In this document: positions 45,236-60,400 of the stretch, in pieces
Position numbering within the stretch: position 1 is the stretch's first letter
How the letters are laid out: every line of letters begins with the position of its first letter
Assembly (NCBI GenBank): GCA_964007475.1
Contig: OZ023275.1
Span: forward strand, 1,054,001 to 1,118,000
Direction: 5' to 3'
DNA: 64,000 nucleotides
DNA from: Hybos culiciformis
Lineage: Eukaryota; Arthropoda; Insecta; Diptera; Hybotidae
Translations under genes and position numbers: made by a program
Notes under the pieces: generated by a model
Databases searched by the model: none
What the model saw: the letters and a program-made list of their open reading frames with translations, nothing else
What the model was told of the DNA's origin: nothing

Positions 45236-45243
45236 CCTTACAC
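45236..45243. repeat. 8-bp target-site duplication, right copy
   Basis: CCTTACAC directly follows the right end TAGTG of the hAT-like element and pairs with CCTTACAA at 44196..44203. Confidence 0.7.
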
Positions 45244-45541
45244 TATTATTAATAACTGATTTGACTCAATAGTTTGGTATAAGAAATTCCTTTGACGCAA
45301 TATATAATATACTATAATATATAATATTATATATTGTTTCACATTATGTTTGCCTGGCTTAGTCAAAACAATTAGTTTTTACATTCATTATATAAAATAA
45401 AGAATATAAAAAAAGTTTTTAAAAAAAATGTATATTTATTTACATACATACAATATTTATAAAAAGGTATAATACATACTATTCGAGGAAAATTAGATAT
45501 GCATATAGTTTCTGCCATAAAAAACTAAATTTTAAGTTGTA

Positions 45542-45546
<5 letters not shown>

Positions 45547-45582
<36 letters not shown>
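45547..45582. repeat. (TA)18 microsatellite
   Basis: Eighteen uninterrupted TA units, expected to be length-polymorphic. Confidence 0.95.
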
Positions 45583-45586
<4 letters not shown>

Positions 45587-48500
45587 AACAAATTTTATAT
45601 CTACATTATGTACTTACAAATAACATACATATTCATATGTTTTGTAAAATTAGTATATATGTACGCACATATTATAGCCTGTGTAGAATGTTGTGAAAAA
45701 CTTTTAGTGAAAATCCGGTTTTATTTTTTAATGAAAATATTGTTGAAATAAGGATATATTTTTCATTATTTATAATGTGTATGGTACAAAGTACACAAAT
45801 TTCTATATGTATGTAAAGTTATTGATAAAACCCCTCTCCCCCTTATTTTAATGAACATACATAATTTTAATGTGACTGTTAGGTCCAAAGGGGGAGGCAA
45901 ACAAAATGGGTTAAATGAATAACTTCAAACGCACCACGTATACGTTATGTAAGATATTCGGAAAAAATAATATTTATAACTAATATGCGAAAAAAAATTT
46001 AAATAACAGAATGTTGTAAACAATTTTTGTAAATTTTATGTACCTACAAAATAAATTAAAATATGACACGGTAAATATTTTGACGCATTTTGAAAGCTTT
46101 AAATAGTAGTTCACATAAGAATTCTGATAGACTTTCGTTCTAATTATTTTTAGAAACCTGAAAAATCTTTATTATTAAAAATTACATTGTATGGAAGGCA
46201 AATTAAGCTGAATTTAGGAATTAATAAAAAAAAATTTTTATTTTAAACTTTATACATATTCACATAGTAATGTGACATATTTAATAATATACAATTAAAT
46301 AATAAGACGAAAAGAAAAAGTTAGCAAAGTCAGTGTAATTTTTGATATTGCAAAATTGGGCGAAAATTTTTTTTTTGTAAAAGAGTAGTACAGTAAACCA
46401 AAAAAATTTTCTTATACTATATTGGTCTATAAACATTTTTAACTTTTGAACTACAAAAATTTCTAATACCAAAATTGCCAATTATTTCATTATTAATCAA
46501 AAATTGTTTTAAAATTTAATTTGAATTTATTTAATGGTTGTTATGTATATGTAAGTAGTGTGAATACTTCAGATTATTTCTTTATTATTTGAAATAGTCT
46601 TAAAAGTTTGTGTCTCAATAAAAACAAATTATAAAATTTTCGTAATTTTGAATTTTTTAATGGAAAACAAAGAAGGATAATATATATGACTATAAAAAGA
46701 AAAATTGTGTATATTATATAACTACACATGTACGTTCAATGTACATAATTATGTAAGTATATTTATATATATACAGTACATATACATTTTTTAATAAAAT
46801 TTTCATTATAAAGAAAAATGTATATTTATATTTTTACAAGAGATTTTATATAAAATGGTATGCCACATTGTACATCATTCCGCTCATATACGCCAGAAAA
46901 GAGGTAGTACACAATGTTTTTATAATAAATATACATTACTTTACTTTAAATGAGAAAAATTTATATTTTTTTAGAAAGTATTTATTTTCACTTATTTATA
47001 AATCCGATAGAAAATTTTAAAATATAAGATTGAAAAGCGGCACGAAAACTTTTCATAACTTCCCTGTTCAAACTAAAAATTTTAAGTTTATTATCGTAAT
47101 TTATACCTTTGCCGTCACTTACATAGGAAAACTACATTTTTTTTCAGACCTAATTTAAAATAAAAATTATTAAAAAAAACATCAAATTCAAAATTACTTC
47201 ATTGTAGCAAAATGACAAAGATGAAATACATAATATCAGAAATCTAACTCCGATATTATATTCGACCTATTTTTAAATTTGGTTACCCAATAAAAAATGG
47301 GTATGTCCACCATCATATTAAAAATAAAGTTATGATATTGTAGACCTTCGAAAGAGTAAAAAACCGAAGGTATTTATTTTCAAAACTTTAATCATCATAA
47401 AATTTAAAAAAAAGTATATGCAATTTTACATGTTACCCCTTCTTTTTGTACAATTTTATTAATTTTATTGGTTCTACATAAGCTTCATTATTAAAATTTA
47501 AAGAATTTTATACTGCCAGTTTGTTATACAATCCAATTTTCTTTATAGGATAATATTTCCAAAAAACTAAATATTAAAATCCTTGCAGAATTGATGCGAA
47601 ATAGATGAAATTGCTTAAATCAGGTGGACTTTACTTTAAACCTGTTTATTTGAAAATTAAATCAACAACCAAATATGTAAATTTTTTAAAACTTTCTTTA
47701 AATGATCTCATTACAAACCTTAATTATATTATGAATAAAACATTTCCGTTGATATGTTCTCCACACAAATTATTTAATTTCTTCGATTCCAGAAAATTAA
47801 ATTGCAAAGAAATTATTAAAAATTGTAATTTGTAATTTAGAAATAGGCAACAATTTTTCATCATAGATTATTTTTAAGTACACTTCTTTAATTTTGTCAA
47901 TTTGGGCAACAGAATAACAGAATGAAAGTTATTTGACAAATAACATAACTATACTGGAATTTGATGTTGTATTTCATACTGATGTTTTTAATGCTTATTT
48001 ACGTATAATATACTTATAACTATATGATGTATACTTAGACGGTCAAAAACAATTATAATAAAAAAATTATTTATATACGAACATTATGCTAAGCAATTCA
48101 ATTTTGAAAATGGGCAGAAGTTGGATAATAATAATAAAAGTGAGAAAGTAAATTTGGCGGAAAAACTGACTATAGCATCAAAAATTAAAAAATTAAAAAA
48201 AAGGTATGTAAGGGACCAGAAATACATAATTACTTTTATATTAATGATACTATTGAAGAAAATAAAAAATTATTAAAATTTCGTTTAATTATTAATAAAA
48301 TGTTGTTGATTTCTTTGAAATCAATAACAATTTACCTTTTTTCTCTTGCCAGCTCAAATTCAATTTCTTTTAATATTTTAAAACTGTATCAACAAAAATA
48401 TTAATAAGATTATTAACTTGGAATCTATTATGATTGCAATGTTTCAACAACAAGTATGTATATCTGAAAAGCCAAATACATAATTCAGCATATTTTTTAG

Positions 48501-49330
48501 CATATTTAAAGATGAGTTAAAATTCTTAGAACTCACAAAGATAACAAATTTAAAATAAGCTAATTTCTAACATTTATGAAACTTCAATTTAATCCTTCAT
48601 ACTACTTTATATACATTATAGATTATACATTTTAAATATAACAACTAAATATACAATTCTTTTTTGTAAAATTTTCCTGAGCAAAATTAGTAAAATTATT
48701 CTCATTTTTCATTCAAACTTGTGAAAATAAACAAATTGTTTTTATGTGTTCAATGATGATGATTTTATTCGCATGCTAAATTGTTCAGTATATAACTTAA
48801 AATCATAATCATATTGTAGTGAATTTATAATGAAAATTAAAAAAAAAATATTTTTGTTTTATATTTTGAAAGAACAAAGTGAAATTAGTTTTGTTTTTTT
48901 CATTTAGTTAGTTTCCACAAAAGTGAAATAATAATTTTAAGAATATGAATATGAACTCAAAAAATTTATTTTATATAATAATTTTGAGTATAAATAAATA
49001 ACTTTATTTTTTCGTAAATGAATGTTTTTATAATCATTGGAACTTATAAGGTTTTATTTATTGATGAAATATAGAAATAGAAATCATCAAGAAATTTTCC
49101 AGTTGTTAAAAATTATACTCGTGTTTGAAGCAAACAAAATATTGACTAATTAAAACAGAAACATGCTAAGTAAATAATAAAAATTTGAATTACTTAAGAA
49201 TAAAAGTGATACAAATTTCTTCAGTCCTAACACTCTCAACCAAAAAAATTAGGAGTTCTTTGACTCACTTTTTCAAAACCAATAACTTTCAAATGAAAAT
49301 AAACAAACAAATTCTGCTATTAATTAAAAA

Positions 49331-49374
49331 TATATATTCAATTTTATTCATTATATATATTCAATTTTATTCAT
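49331..49374. repeat. Perfect short tandem duplication, unit about 22 bp
   Basis: TATATATTCAATTTTATTCAT occurs twice head to tail, separated by one or two bases. Confidence 0.8.
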
Positions 49375-50987
49375 AATAAAAGTTTAATAAAAACTATAAA
49401 TAGAATAAAAAAAAAAATTGTGGCTATGTTTTCATGTTTTGATTTTTTATTTGCTTCATTGAAAAAAAAAATAACATTCCCTCTAGCTAGCCATTCACAA
49501 AAAAAAAAAAAAAATCAATTTTATGAATTTGGTGCGTTTTTTTGAAAACACACCTGTGTGGTTTTGCAATCAAATTAGTCGTTTATTTGAAAATGGTTAA
49601 CCAAAGAAAAAAAATGTTTTCTGAATAAAAAAATTCTGAATTAAAAAAAAACTATAAAAACTATGTGACTGGAAAAATTTGTGCAATTTTGTGTGAATAG
49701 TGAAAATAAAATTTATTACAAAAGAACATCTAAAAAACCACATTTCCTTCTTTTTTTTTTTTTTTTTTGCTAAAAATAATAATTTGAATATTTTAAATTG
49801 AATATTTTTAATGAAATTAAAATTATTAATTTTATTATTATTTTTGAGATTAAGTAGAAACCTAAAACAAAGTAGGTACCTAAAGTCATAACAATTTTAC
49901 AAAAAAATAAAACCTAATAAAATTAGCCATAGCCAAACTTGTTTTGAATTTTGTTATTAGAACTGTGACTTACAGTTTCTAGGACCAGACAGTCACTATA
50001 ATCTAAGAAGTAAATCAAATTTCTTTGTACATCGAAAATGCGAAAAACAGTTCGAGATTCATTTTAGTTCTATACAATAGACAATTTTAATTCCATTTTA
50101 ACGTAAACAACAAAAGAAATTAACTTAAGGGCTTGATAAAAATTTCTTAACTTTTTAAATATTTTAGCAATTTTCTCAACTCTTTCCATATATATATGTA
50201 TATTTTTTATGTTTTTCTTTCTTTATTTCAATAACATCAAAAATATAATATTAACTCAAAAGTAACTAAAAATCATTGAGAGAAAAAATATACAACCACT
50301 TATCACCACATATAAATAAAGTGGCTTTCGATTGTGGTACTTTTTTTTTGTGTGAATTTTGGTTAATAAATTTTTTTTTTCTCAATTTCACTTGTTGTAT
50401 TTTTACGATTTTTTTTTTTTTTTTGCCTCAAATGCAATTGTTTTTATTTGGCCAAAAATGTGCATTGCAAAAAAAAAAAAAAAGTTTTTAAACCATTTGA
50501 GAGGTTTTTGGTTAATATAAACTCTAAAAAAAAAAAAAAAGCACCAAACAAAACTTTTTTATTTTCACATAGGCAGCACATACTCATATGAAACAAACAA
50601 AAAATGGAAAGTACAAAAAATTATTAACAAATTTTTTTCCCATGAATTTTTTTTATATTCTACATACTGATGTATGTAGTTTGTACTTTGTAGATGTTCA
50701 TGTCACACAACACTCAGAATGTAATGTTTATTTCTATTTTGAAATTTTTTTGTTTTTTAATTAAATCATGCAAATAACTAAAAAAAATTGAGAATATAGG
50801 TATATATATATATAATTGAGAAACTATATAGTTTAAAAGTTACAATTTACATCTGTATTTTATATGTTGTGTATTTAAAGAGTGTTAAACCTGAAATATT
50901 TATTGAATTCCAAAATTTTAATATATATACATAAATGGGATCTTTAGTATATAGTAAAAGGTATCATATATGTATAGTTTTAAGGTA

Positions 50988-51045
50988 AAATATATAAATT
51001 TACTTATCGAATTACTTATCGAAATATATAAATTTACTAAACGAA
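50988..51045. repeat. Short direct repeats
   Basis: AAATATATAAATTTACT occurs twice about 35 bp apart, with ATTACTTATCGA/TTTACTTATCGA copies between them. Confidence 0.65.
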
Positions 51046-51181
51046 AACTAATTTATCTGACTTTTTTTATAGTAGAAATGTAATAAACTTTAAGCTTTAG
51101 TCAGACATAACAAAAAAATGGAATTATTATCACATATTTTTATTTTATTCTTGTATTTAATTTCCCAAAACAATAAATGGA

Positions 51182-51430
51182 TTAAGCCACTATTAAATAT
51201 TTAAAAATGTTGATAATGTTTTTATGAGTCCTTGGTAAAGAAAGAAAATCAATAAAATATATTTTCGGTCGAATAAAAATTAAGTAATTTTCGAAAATCA
51301 AATAACAGAAGGAAGTATTAAATTTTGAAGATTCTGTCATTGCCTGCCGGAGCGATGTAGTAGCGGTATGTGAGCGATTATAGTTTATATTTTCGCTTCT
51401 GGTTATAGAATTGCGTTCTATTTTGTTCAT
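51182..51430 (-). CDS. Uncertain minus-strand frame (82 codons) over a CpG-richer patch
   Basis: The first 40 or so residues (segments RSENINYNRSHTATTS and LRQAMTESSKFNTSF) have a balanced composition encoded by codons with CpG (CGC, CCG, GCG region at 51340..51380). The rest is the Ile/Phe/Leu-rich translation common in this window. No domain or splice signal supports it. It could be a transposon fragment, part of an exon or chance. Confidence 0.12.
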   Translation of the reverse strand: MNKIERNSITRSENINYNRSHTATTSLRQAMTESSKFNTSFCYLIFENYLIFIRPKIYFIDFLSLPRTHKNIINIFKYLIVA

Positions 51431-54400
51431 ACAAAATTCTTCATTGCTGTTCTTAAAATAATTTATATAATTTTATTTTTCATTAAAATCTGTCCTTTTA
51501 ATTGTACACAAGAAATAAGATATACAGACAATTTCCGTAACAAAATTTTAGTTTCATAAAAGAATGAAGGTAATAATGTTATAGTTTCGTTTTAAAAAAA
51601 ATTTAATTTTGATAAATTCGGAAGATTGTTAACAAGAAAATGGGTTACAAAAATATGAAAAAGCACAAAAGCAAATCTATAAAAGTGACAGGTGTTGTGA
51701 CGTATTGGTAATAAAAATTACGAAGTAACTGGTAATTAATTATCTAACTATTTCGTTTAATTTTTCCTTTTTTTCGAACAATACAAATTAAAATTCATGA
51801 AATTTTTCATTTAACGTAATTTTTGAAATAGTGTGTATGTGTAGTGTAAAACTGTGTAAAGCATAAGTAGGTAAGAAATAATAGCAAACACAAAAAAAAA
51901 TAATAATTTCTTTAATGTCCATTATTGAATCGAATTCCCTTTGTAAATTAATAATAATCGTGACAAACTATATATATCAAAGGGAAACACAACAAAAAAA
52001 TGTTCGATAACGTTTTATTTACATGAGACCACAACGTGGAATCAATTTCACCTAGCGGCATTAAATTGAAATCAAAATTAAATAAAAAAAATTGATACTT
52101 AATTGACAATACATAAGTGGATTTACAGTTTGAATAATGGTTATTGGGATTAAAAGAATTTTGTGGTGATTTTTATTTAAAAGTTATTTAAAAAATAAAA
52201 ATAAATAAAAAATTGAAGTTGGGTTTACCCTCTGTGGGGGTTAATTATCATTTTTGTCGCATTATTCCATTTATTATATATATAATTTTATGCTATTATA
52301 TTTATTTTATTTAATAAAAATTTATTATTTTTTGCCCAAGAGTCCTTTATCACTTATGTAACTGCATATACCTATATATTGCTTAAGCTTTCCAGTTTAT
52401 ATTCACGTATAATGTTTTCGTATTACTACAAGTAGGAGTTAATTTAGTCAACGGAGAAAATTAAAGTTGATGAATTTATTTCTGAAGCAAAAGCATAATA
52501 TTTAATCACCAAAATAATTTTTCTTTTTGTTTTGTCAATAAATTTTCAACTATAACAACTCTTCTCCAAACATCGTTTATAAGAAACATTTTTGATTATC
52601 CAGTCACGAACATTAACACTTAGTTTCGTAACCAAAATATTTAACACATTTTTATTGAAACAAATTTTTATTAAAAAATTCTTTTATTTAATTCTTATCT
52701 AATTTAAACTATGTATATCAAAAAGATTTTGACATTATAATAAAAATAAACGTTTTGTCACGCTCTTTTTTTTATATTTAGGTGACATTTAATTATTATA
52801 AAGTCTATTTCTGTTAATAATATATTATTGGCCCCCAATCATTAAATAATAGACATAAAATAATATTCTAGATTCTCGCGTGCGAAATAAAAAAAAATTT
52901 TTGTATTTTTTTTATTATTTTTTGCACCCCTGGTATTGAAATTAAATGCTAAAGAGTTAATTAGGTTTTTTATGAAAATTCTATTATAATAAAAAAAAAT
53001 TTTATAAAAAAAATTTTATTTCGTTGTTTGAAGAATTCATGAGAAAAATGAAACAAAATAAAAATTTGAATCTTTGTAGTGGAAGTCGAAGTACACAAAA
53101 TTGGAAAATACTAAATGTGAATTATGACTTTATGGCAATTCTTAATGAAGCTAGCTTTATAGGTTATCAATTCGGAATATACATCAACTTTTCCAATTTA
53201 AACAAATTTCTCAAACAATTTTTAAAAAGACTTTTTAAAGTTAAATCTTTTATCGAAAACAAAACTTATTCAGGAGCATTATATAAAATTATTAAAGTTT
53301 ATTAAAAAATAAGTGTTATACCTATACTCTTAATGGCATATAATTTCAAATTATGTTTTTGTCACTGCAATTCTTCATATACATATTCCCAAAGAAAAAA
53401 TAATAACAAATTTAGTATTCTAATAATCAAAAATTCTTAATGAATGCAATTCTTATTTAATGCAATTTTCCTCGTTTTGAATTTTAATTTTAATTTTTCA
53501 TAATATACTGTAGATATATAAATACCAGTAACTGTATAGAATATTGCGGACGGACGAAGGAAATATTGTGGCAAAATTGGACAGCCAACAATATGCGGGT
53601 GTATCATTAATATCATACACACAAAAATGATATTTTCTATCACTTTCAGGGATGAAATTTTTTATTTATGAATATTAAAAAGTGTGCTTATGTTATAGCA
53701 TAATGTAATTATAATATACTTATAATATAATGTGTAGTGTATACAGTCTAGTTACAAATTTTTAATTGTTGAATTTATTATTTTTCTGACATGAGAATAT
53801 CTAACAATTTTTTAAGTAAGAAACAAAATTTTAATTTCTCTATATGTTATTTGATTGGTGTTTTTATTAAGCAAAGTAAAAATTTTTTCATGATATACTT
53901 TAAATCTTTTGATCATATAATTTTATTATATTCAGAATACCTTGGTTATAACTAAATCACACATCCCTGGTTAATATTAAATTATACCATCTTTCTCTAA
54001 AATTTTTGGACAAAAATCAGAATATATACATTTCCCATTTATGAATTTTTGGTAAAAAATTTATAGGTTTTTATGTTTGCTGGATATAGCAACAATCAAC
54101 GGTGGTGATTTTTCGTAACCAAATATAGGAAAAATATTTTTCCAATGGTGCGAAATTTAGTCATGTGTAAATTGTAACTGTTTTATGGTCAGAAAATTAT
54201 GAGAATGCATTGTTATGATATTTTCTACCTACATACCTACATAACATGATGTATAATTATGCATGTAAGGTATATAGATGAACATAAGCATTCTATATTT
54301 TTTAAAGTATATATTTTTTAAATAAAAATCATAATTTTTGTAAATGTAAAATCATTGTTTGATGCAATCGGGAGATGTACACGTTTTAAAATGCGAATAA

Positions 54401-57400
54401 TAAAAAAAATAAAAAATAAAAAACATTAAATTTTATGAAATAATAATGGTTAGATAAGGGTTGAAAAAGTTATTATCGTTTTTATTTTGTTTTTTTTATT
54501 GTTGTGCAGTGTTGTAAAGAATATGTATAATAATTATGGAAATTTTCATACATAAGTTTTGAACATAGTTGAAAAATATTCAAAACCCAAATATTTGGGA
54601 ACATGAAATCTATGCAAATTTTAATGATTTCATTTACATTGTAAAATGTTTTTGATATAACACTGATTTTATGAGGTTTTCTATAAAAAAAATTCTAATG
54701 TTTTTCACTTCGTTTTGCGACCGTACTTTTAAAGCAATTTTTTGTTTTCAGTCTGTAATTAATTTGCACTTTTTTTTATATATTTTTTTGTTTATTTTAT
54801 ATATACATATATAAATTTATGATAATATGGATGGAACTTATCTACATGTACACTAATAATAATAAATATAAGTTTAAAAAAAAAATTCAGTCTCTAATAT
54901 GTATCTATATCTACAACTTTCAAACAGGGTTGATGCTAACTTTTTTTTATATCAGGAAAAATATGTTAATACAGTTCAAAAGTCTTTGTAATTATAACGC
55001 ATACAAAATGTTTTAACGCAGTATTTTAAGAATCCTCTTGGATTCGTAGTTTGACGTTAAAAACTTTTTAAATATCTCTTAATACAAGTATTGAATTCAC
55101 GACCTGTAATTTAAAAAAAAGTGATTATCTAAGATTCCTACTATTGACCACTTGGATGCTTTTTTTTTCTTGTCCCTTTAGTTGATTATCCGTAATTTTC
55201 TGATTCTTATAAATCGTTTTCAGATAAGCTTTAAAGTTGTGTTTCCTCTCTTGTTATTTTTATTTAAGTTTGTATATATGTATAAGGTTCTGTTGTACTA
55301 GCTACCATCACAAATTTTTATTGACCTTCCTGAATATATTGGCATAAACTTAACATTTCCTTACATCCAACTTTCTTTCACGTTTACAAGCTTTAAATAA
55401 AATATCAGATTCTGAGATTAAAGCTAATTATTTTATAATATACATATATCCTGCTTTAAATTTATGCTTTATTTTAATTTTAATAGCAATTAATAGAATT
55501 TGAAAAAGCTTTTTTAAATTTTTACTAAAAATTGTACCATTTATTTTTGATTTTTTGTAATTTAAACTCAACCTCTAATCTCTTAACTTAAAAATTTGGG
55601 TTAAAAACTTTTAACTATTTTAAATACCTAGATTTGCTATAAATAAACGATATTTGTAAATATGTACTTTTTTTCATATTTAAACTTGTTATTAAAATAA
55701 TTCGCATATTTTAACCCCACTAAATAGAAAAAGTCACCATCTATTTCTTTTTTGACTTCTTTAGGTAAAAATGAAAAAAACAAATGATTACATACTTACA
55801 TATATATATGGCGTACATATGTATACCATATAATTGAAGACCTACATTATGTTTTTTTTTATCTATGTTAGACTATATTCAATTTATTTATAAAACATGC
55901 ATAATTGAATATACATTATATTTTTACTATGTACCTACAGATTCATGCATTTTTTCATGCGGTTATTTTTTCTAAAAGACGGTCATTTTTGCTTTAAAAA
56001 CAACAAAAAATTATACAAAAGTTTTTCTTAATCCTATGAAATTAAAGTATTTTTTTTAACTAAAATATTTTTTTTTGTTAACTAATTGATTATACCCTCC
56101 AATGTAGTAGTAGTAAATTTTCAAATATTTTCTGTGATAGTTTTCCTTCATTTTTAAGTGTTAGTATTACAAAAATAATTTAAAACTTTTGTAACACTAA
56201 CACAATGATAGATGGGGATTATTGCAAAGAAAAGTTAGGGTTCACATATATTACTGTGTAAATTGAATTTTTATAGCATTGGGAAGCTTTTTTATACGCA
56301 ATTAAATGCAATGAAGTCACAGCACAAGTTATAAATCCTTATACGTTCAACACTTTAAACTTTTTTTTAATTCTATAATTTTATTTACGGTATATATTTC
56401 ATAAATTTTAAAATATGTTGTGTACCTATTAAAATATTATTGACCATTTAGATCGGAGTAAAATTTTATGTTTAAGATGCAATTACTTGCATGGAAAATT
56501 TATTATTTTTTTACAAAGTACCTAATACCTACAGCAATTAAAAAAATATATTTACAAAAATAAAAAAACCTAGAAAAGTCCAAAACACGTACTGGATTTT
56601 TTTATTCAAATTTTATTTTTACCGACAGACTTCTAGTAGGTTTCAAAATTTATTTAAATGCTAAAAAAATCTAAACGAGCTTTCCAATTTTTTTCATGGT
56701 ATTCGTTTTTGCTGAAGAGAGCTTTATTATGTGCTTAAAAATGAAATCAATGTGTAATTTTTATCTGCACACCACATATGTAATGATGAATTAAATTTAT
56801 AATGAGGAAAATTAATGGTAACAATATTCATTAAAAAATAGTTTTTCCTTTCCGTTATAGAAAGTTTTTATATTGAATAAAATATAGACTCTAAAACTTT
56901 AGTTGTGTTTGTGTTTGCAGAAATTTTTGTCTGCAAATTAAGTTTAAATACCAAAATAAACGTTGTTGGTGTAAGTTTGAGGAAAACGAGTTAAAATTAT
57001 TTTAATGAAGAGTAGATGTTTTAAATTTTTTTTTTTTATAAATGTAATATATGCTTATATGTTTTTTATGGTTTTTCCCAATGTAAAAAAACAACAAAAT
57101 TTTATATAACCTTTTTTTCTGCTGTATCTTTGTTGTTTTTGGGAAAATTAACAACACACCAAGAAAATATAATTTAAAACAAAAAAATAAAAATAAATAA
57201 ATGTACTGTATCCAAAAAAGGAGTCGCATCCTTTTAAAATGAAAATACAAAGTGATTTTCAAATTTTAAACTTTGAACGAAACGGACGTGGTTTTGTGCT
57301 GTGTGCATATAAAAAAAGAGATTATTAGTTAAAGTTTAAAAATTTATTTCAATAAAAATAAAGGTGCGACGGTAGGAAATTAAAATTAAAAATATATAAA

Positions 57401-60400
57401 TAATATTGTGCATTAGTGGAAAACTTGATCAAAAATTTCTGTTTTAAAATAAAAAAATTATATATAATAAATAAATAACAAACAGATCAATTAAATTAAA
57501 TATAAAAAAAAAAGGCTATTTTGGAAACTTCTTTAAGTTTTAAATATTTATGTAAAGTGTTTCTTTTACTCTTTATGAGTTTAAATAATACTTCAGTTTG
57601 CTATAATTATTGCGCGTTTATTGACTTAAATCAATTATCCAAAAAATTATTTACTATAAACAGGAAAATTATGAAAAAACAAGACCTAATGTGTAAATAT
57701 TATTTAGTTCTTTATTCACATCTTCTTAAGCCTTAAAAATACTTCTATTTAATAAAGTTTTCCCAAAAGTTTTTAGATCTACAGTCTGGCTGGTATTTTA
57801 TTGCAACCGTCCAAGTACCAAAATTTTTGGTCGCTGATCTATTTATGAAAATTATAAAGCGAAAAATGAAATCAACTTAATTTGGAAATCTGACAGTAGC
57901 ATTAAAAATTTTCAATCTCTAACAAAAATTTTTCGACAACAAGAAATAATTAAGGTTCTATATAGTATTTCAAAGCTTCTTCGATGTATAGAGTAAAATA
58001 CTTACTGAACTAGGTCGAGTGAGATAAGAAAGAGACCTTCGTCAAAAATTAGAACTAGTTTTTTGACCTCTTGAAATTAGTTCTACTGCAGGGTAATTTC
58101 TACAGGTTGTATTTATGCAATGATCGTTGTATATGTGCATATTTACAATTTTGCACTAAGCGCTTACCATTATTTTTTGCCACAAAATTTTTGCAAAATA
58201 ATATAAGTACCTACATACAAGCACGTACAAAATTTAAAACAGAAAAGTATAAAAAATTATTTTTCTAAAAAAAATTTTAAAAATTTCAAAAAAATGTATT
58301 AAAAAAAATGTTGATAAATAAATTTAATCGTGATAAATTTAATAGCCCGATTTCTTCAATTAGAGTTAATTTTGATTAAATGAAAAAAAAAATAAAATAA
58401 TTTTGTGAATACATATTTAAGTTAATCGCGTCAATTTAATTACTATTTAATCATGATTAAGTTCTTAATTAACCTTAACGCATATTTTTTATAGATTTTA
58501 TTAAAAAAAAATTTGTTTACAAATGTATGTAGCTGCATAGAATTAATGTTTCAAAAACATTGCAAATTTATAAAAAGATAAAAAATTGCCACAATTAAAA
58601 TTGTTAAAAATTTTGAAATATGTATTTATAATATTGTTGCGGATTTACTACCAATGAGGCGAAAATTTAAAATTATGATTGAATTCTTATTATCTTCATT
58701 TAAAACTTCAAGCGTGTTTTATAATTTAACACTTAAGTATAGCGTGTATTAGAAAATTCATTTTCTGACAAAATCTACTTAATTTTTATTTTATTTTTTG
58801 TTGTTTTAAAATCAGCTGTCATCAAAGTAATTTCAAAATATTTAGACCACCCACCTAAAAATAATTAAAAGAAAAAAATTATCGTAAAAAACTTCTTTTT
58901 TTTCGTGATATTTTGCAATTAAAAAATAAGACATGTTCTTGAGACGACAAAACACAAACTTATTTTGGGGTAGGCAGGCGATATTTTATTTTTGTTTTTT
59001 CTTTTCTTTACTTTTAAATGTAAACAAATTCAATATATTTTAGTTTTTGTTATTTTTGGATCCAAAGAAGCATAAACAAAATACTTTTTTAATTAAATAT
59101 TAAAGTTTGTATGTTGTTTAGAAGAAATTTTTCGGATAGAATATATTTTCACATTTTCACTTGAAAGTTTGTCGCGAAACGTGTAATTACATTTTTTTAT
59201 TTAAAATTTCCGTAAAAGAAATTCTAATATCAAATTAAACAATAAACCTTAAAAGTAAACTTTTGTTTTATCGAGTGATATTGGAGTGACATTTGGAGCC
59301 AAGCACTGAACAAGAATTGTAAACTTTAATTTTTTTTTTTAGAATTAGGTTTATTATAATTAATTTGAGTTAAATGAAATTAATGAATAAATAAATATAA
59401 AATAAAAATATTATTTTTTTAAAGTAAACAATAACATTTGATTATTGTACTAATCAAAGCTAACAGAATCAATGAACTTAATCTCAATTTTAGTTTCATC
59501 ATGTATCACAGATGAGATTGCTTTCGTTGTTAAAGGGTTTTATTTTTATTGTTTAATTGCGTTTGTTGAAAATTTGAATTTATTTTAAGAGTATGTACTT
59601 ATATAATTTTTAATTTGTGAAAAAGATTTTCTTTTGCTTTTGAAAAATAAAATAAAATCCAAATATTTGTGATAATTTCCGTCACAAAATTTGGGTAGCT
59701 AATTTATCAATTGAAATTTGTGGGCACGACGGCTCTACCATCTCTACCAACGATGATTATTTTGAAATCAAAAGACAAAAACTAAATATTTTTGATTAAG
59801 AATTTAACTTTTTAATAAAGCATTAAAAATATCATCAAATTATATTATGTTAAACAATTTTATCTTCTTACTATTTTGATTTATTTATATAGATTTTATA
59901 CTTTTTTCAAGCAATTGTGTAATTAGATATAAAAACAATAAATTTAGACTATTATTTTGATTTTTCATATCCATCATTCTTTTTTGATATTTTTATTCAG
60001 ATCTTTTAAACCGAATTTTAAAAATTGACTTAAAAACTTCATGAATTTATTTTTTTTAAAACTTCCTTTAAATTCAAATAGTGATTTTATTTACAAATTT
60101 GAAATAAAATTAAAAATTTACAATCTAATAAAAATGAAAATTGTAAATAACAATAAAACAATATAAAACTAAATAAAAAACGAAAAACAATTTATTAAAA
60201 TAACAATTTGGCTGTAACCAAGGATTTCGCGTGTCAAAATAAAATTTCTTATTTTAAAAGTCTTTAAGAAAACAAAAAAATAAAAACAATAAAATAAAAA
60301 AAATAAAAAAATTATACTTAATAAAAGGTGAATATTATTGGTGTGAAAATTGCCAAGCTAAAATATTCAAAATAAAGAAAAAAATTTTCAATAAAAAAAA

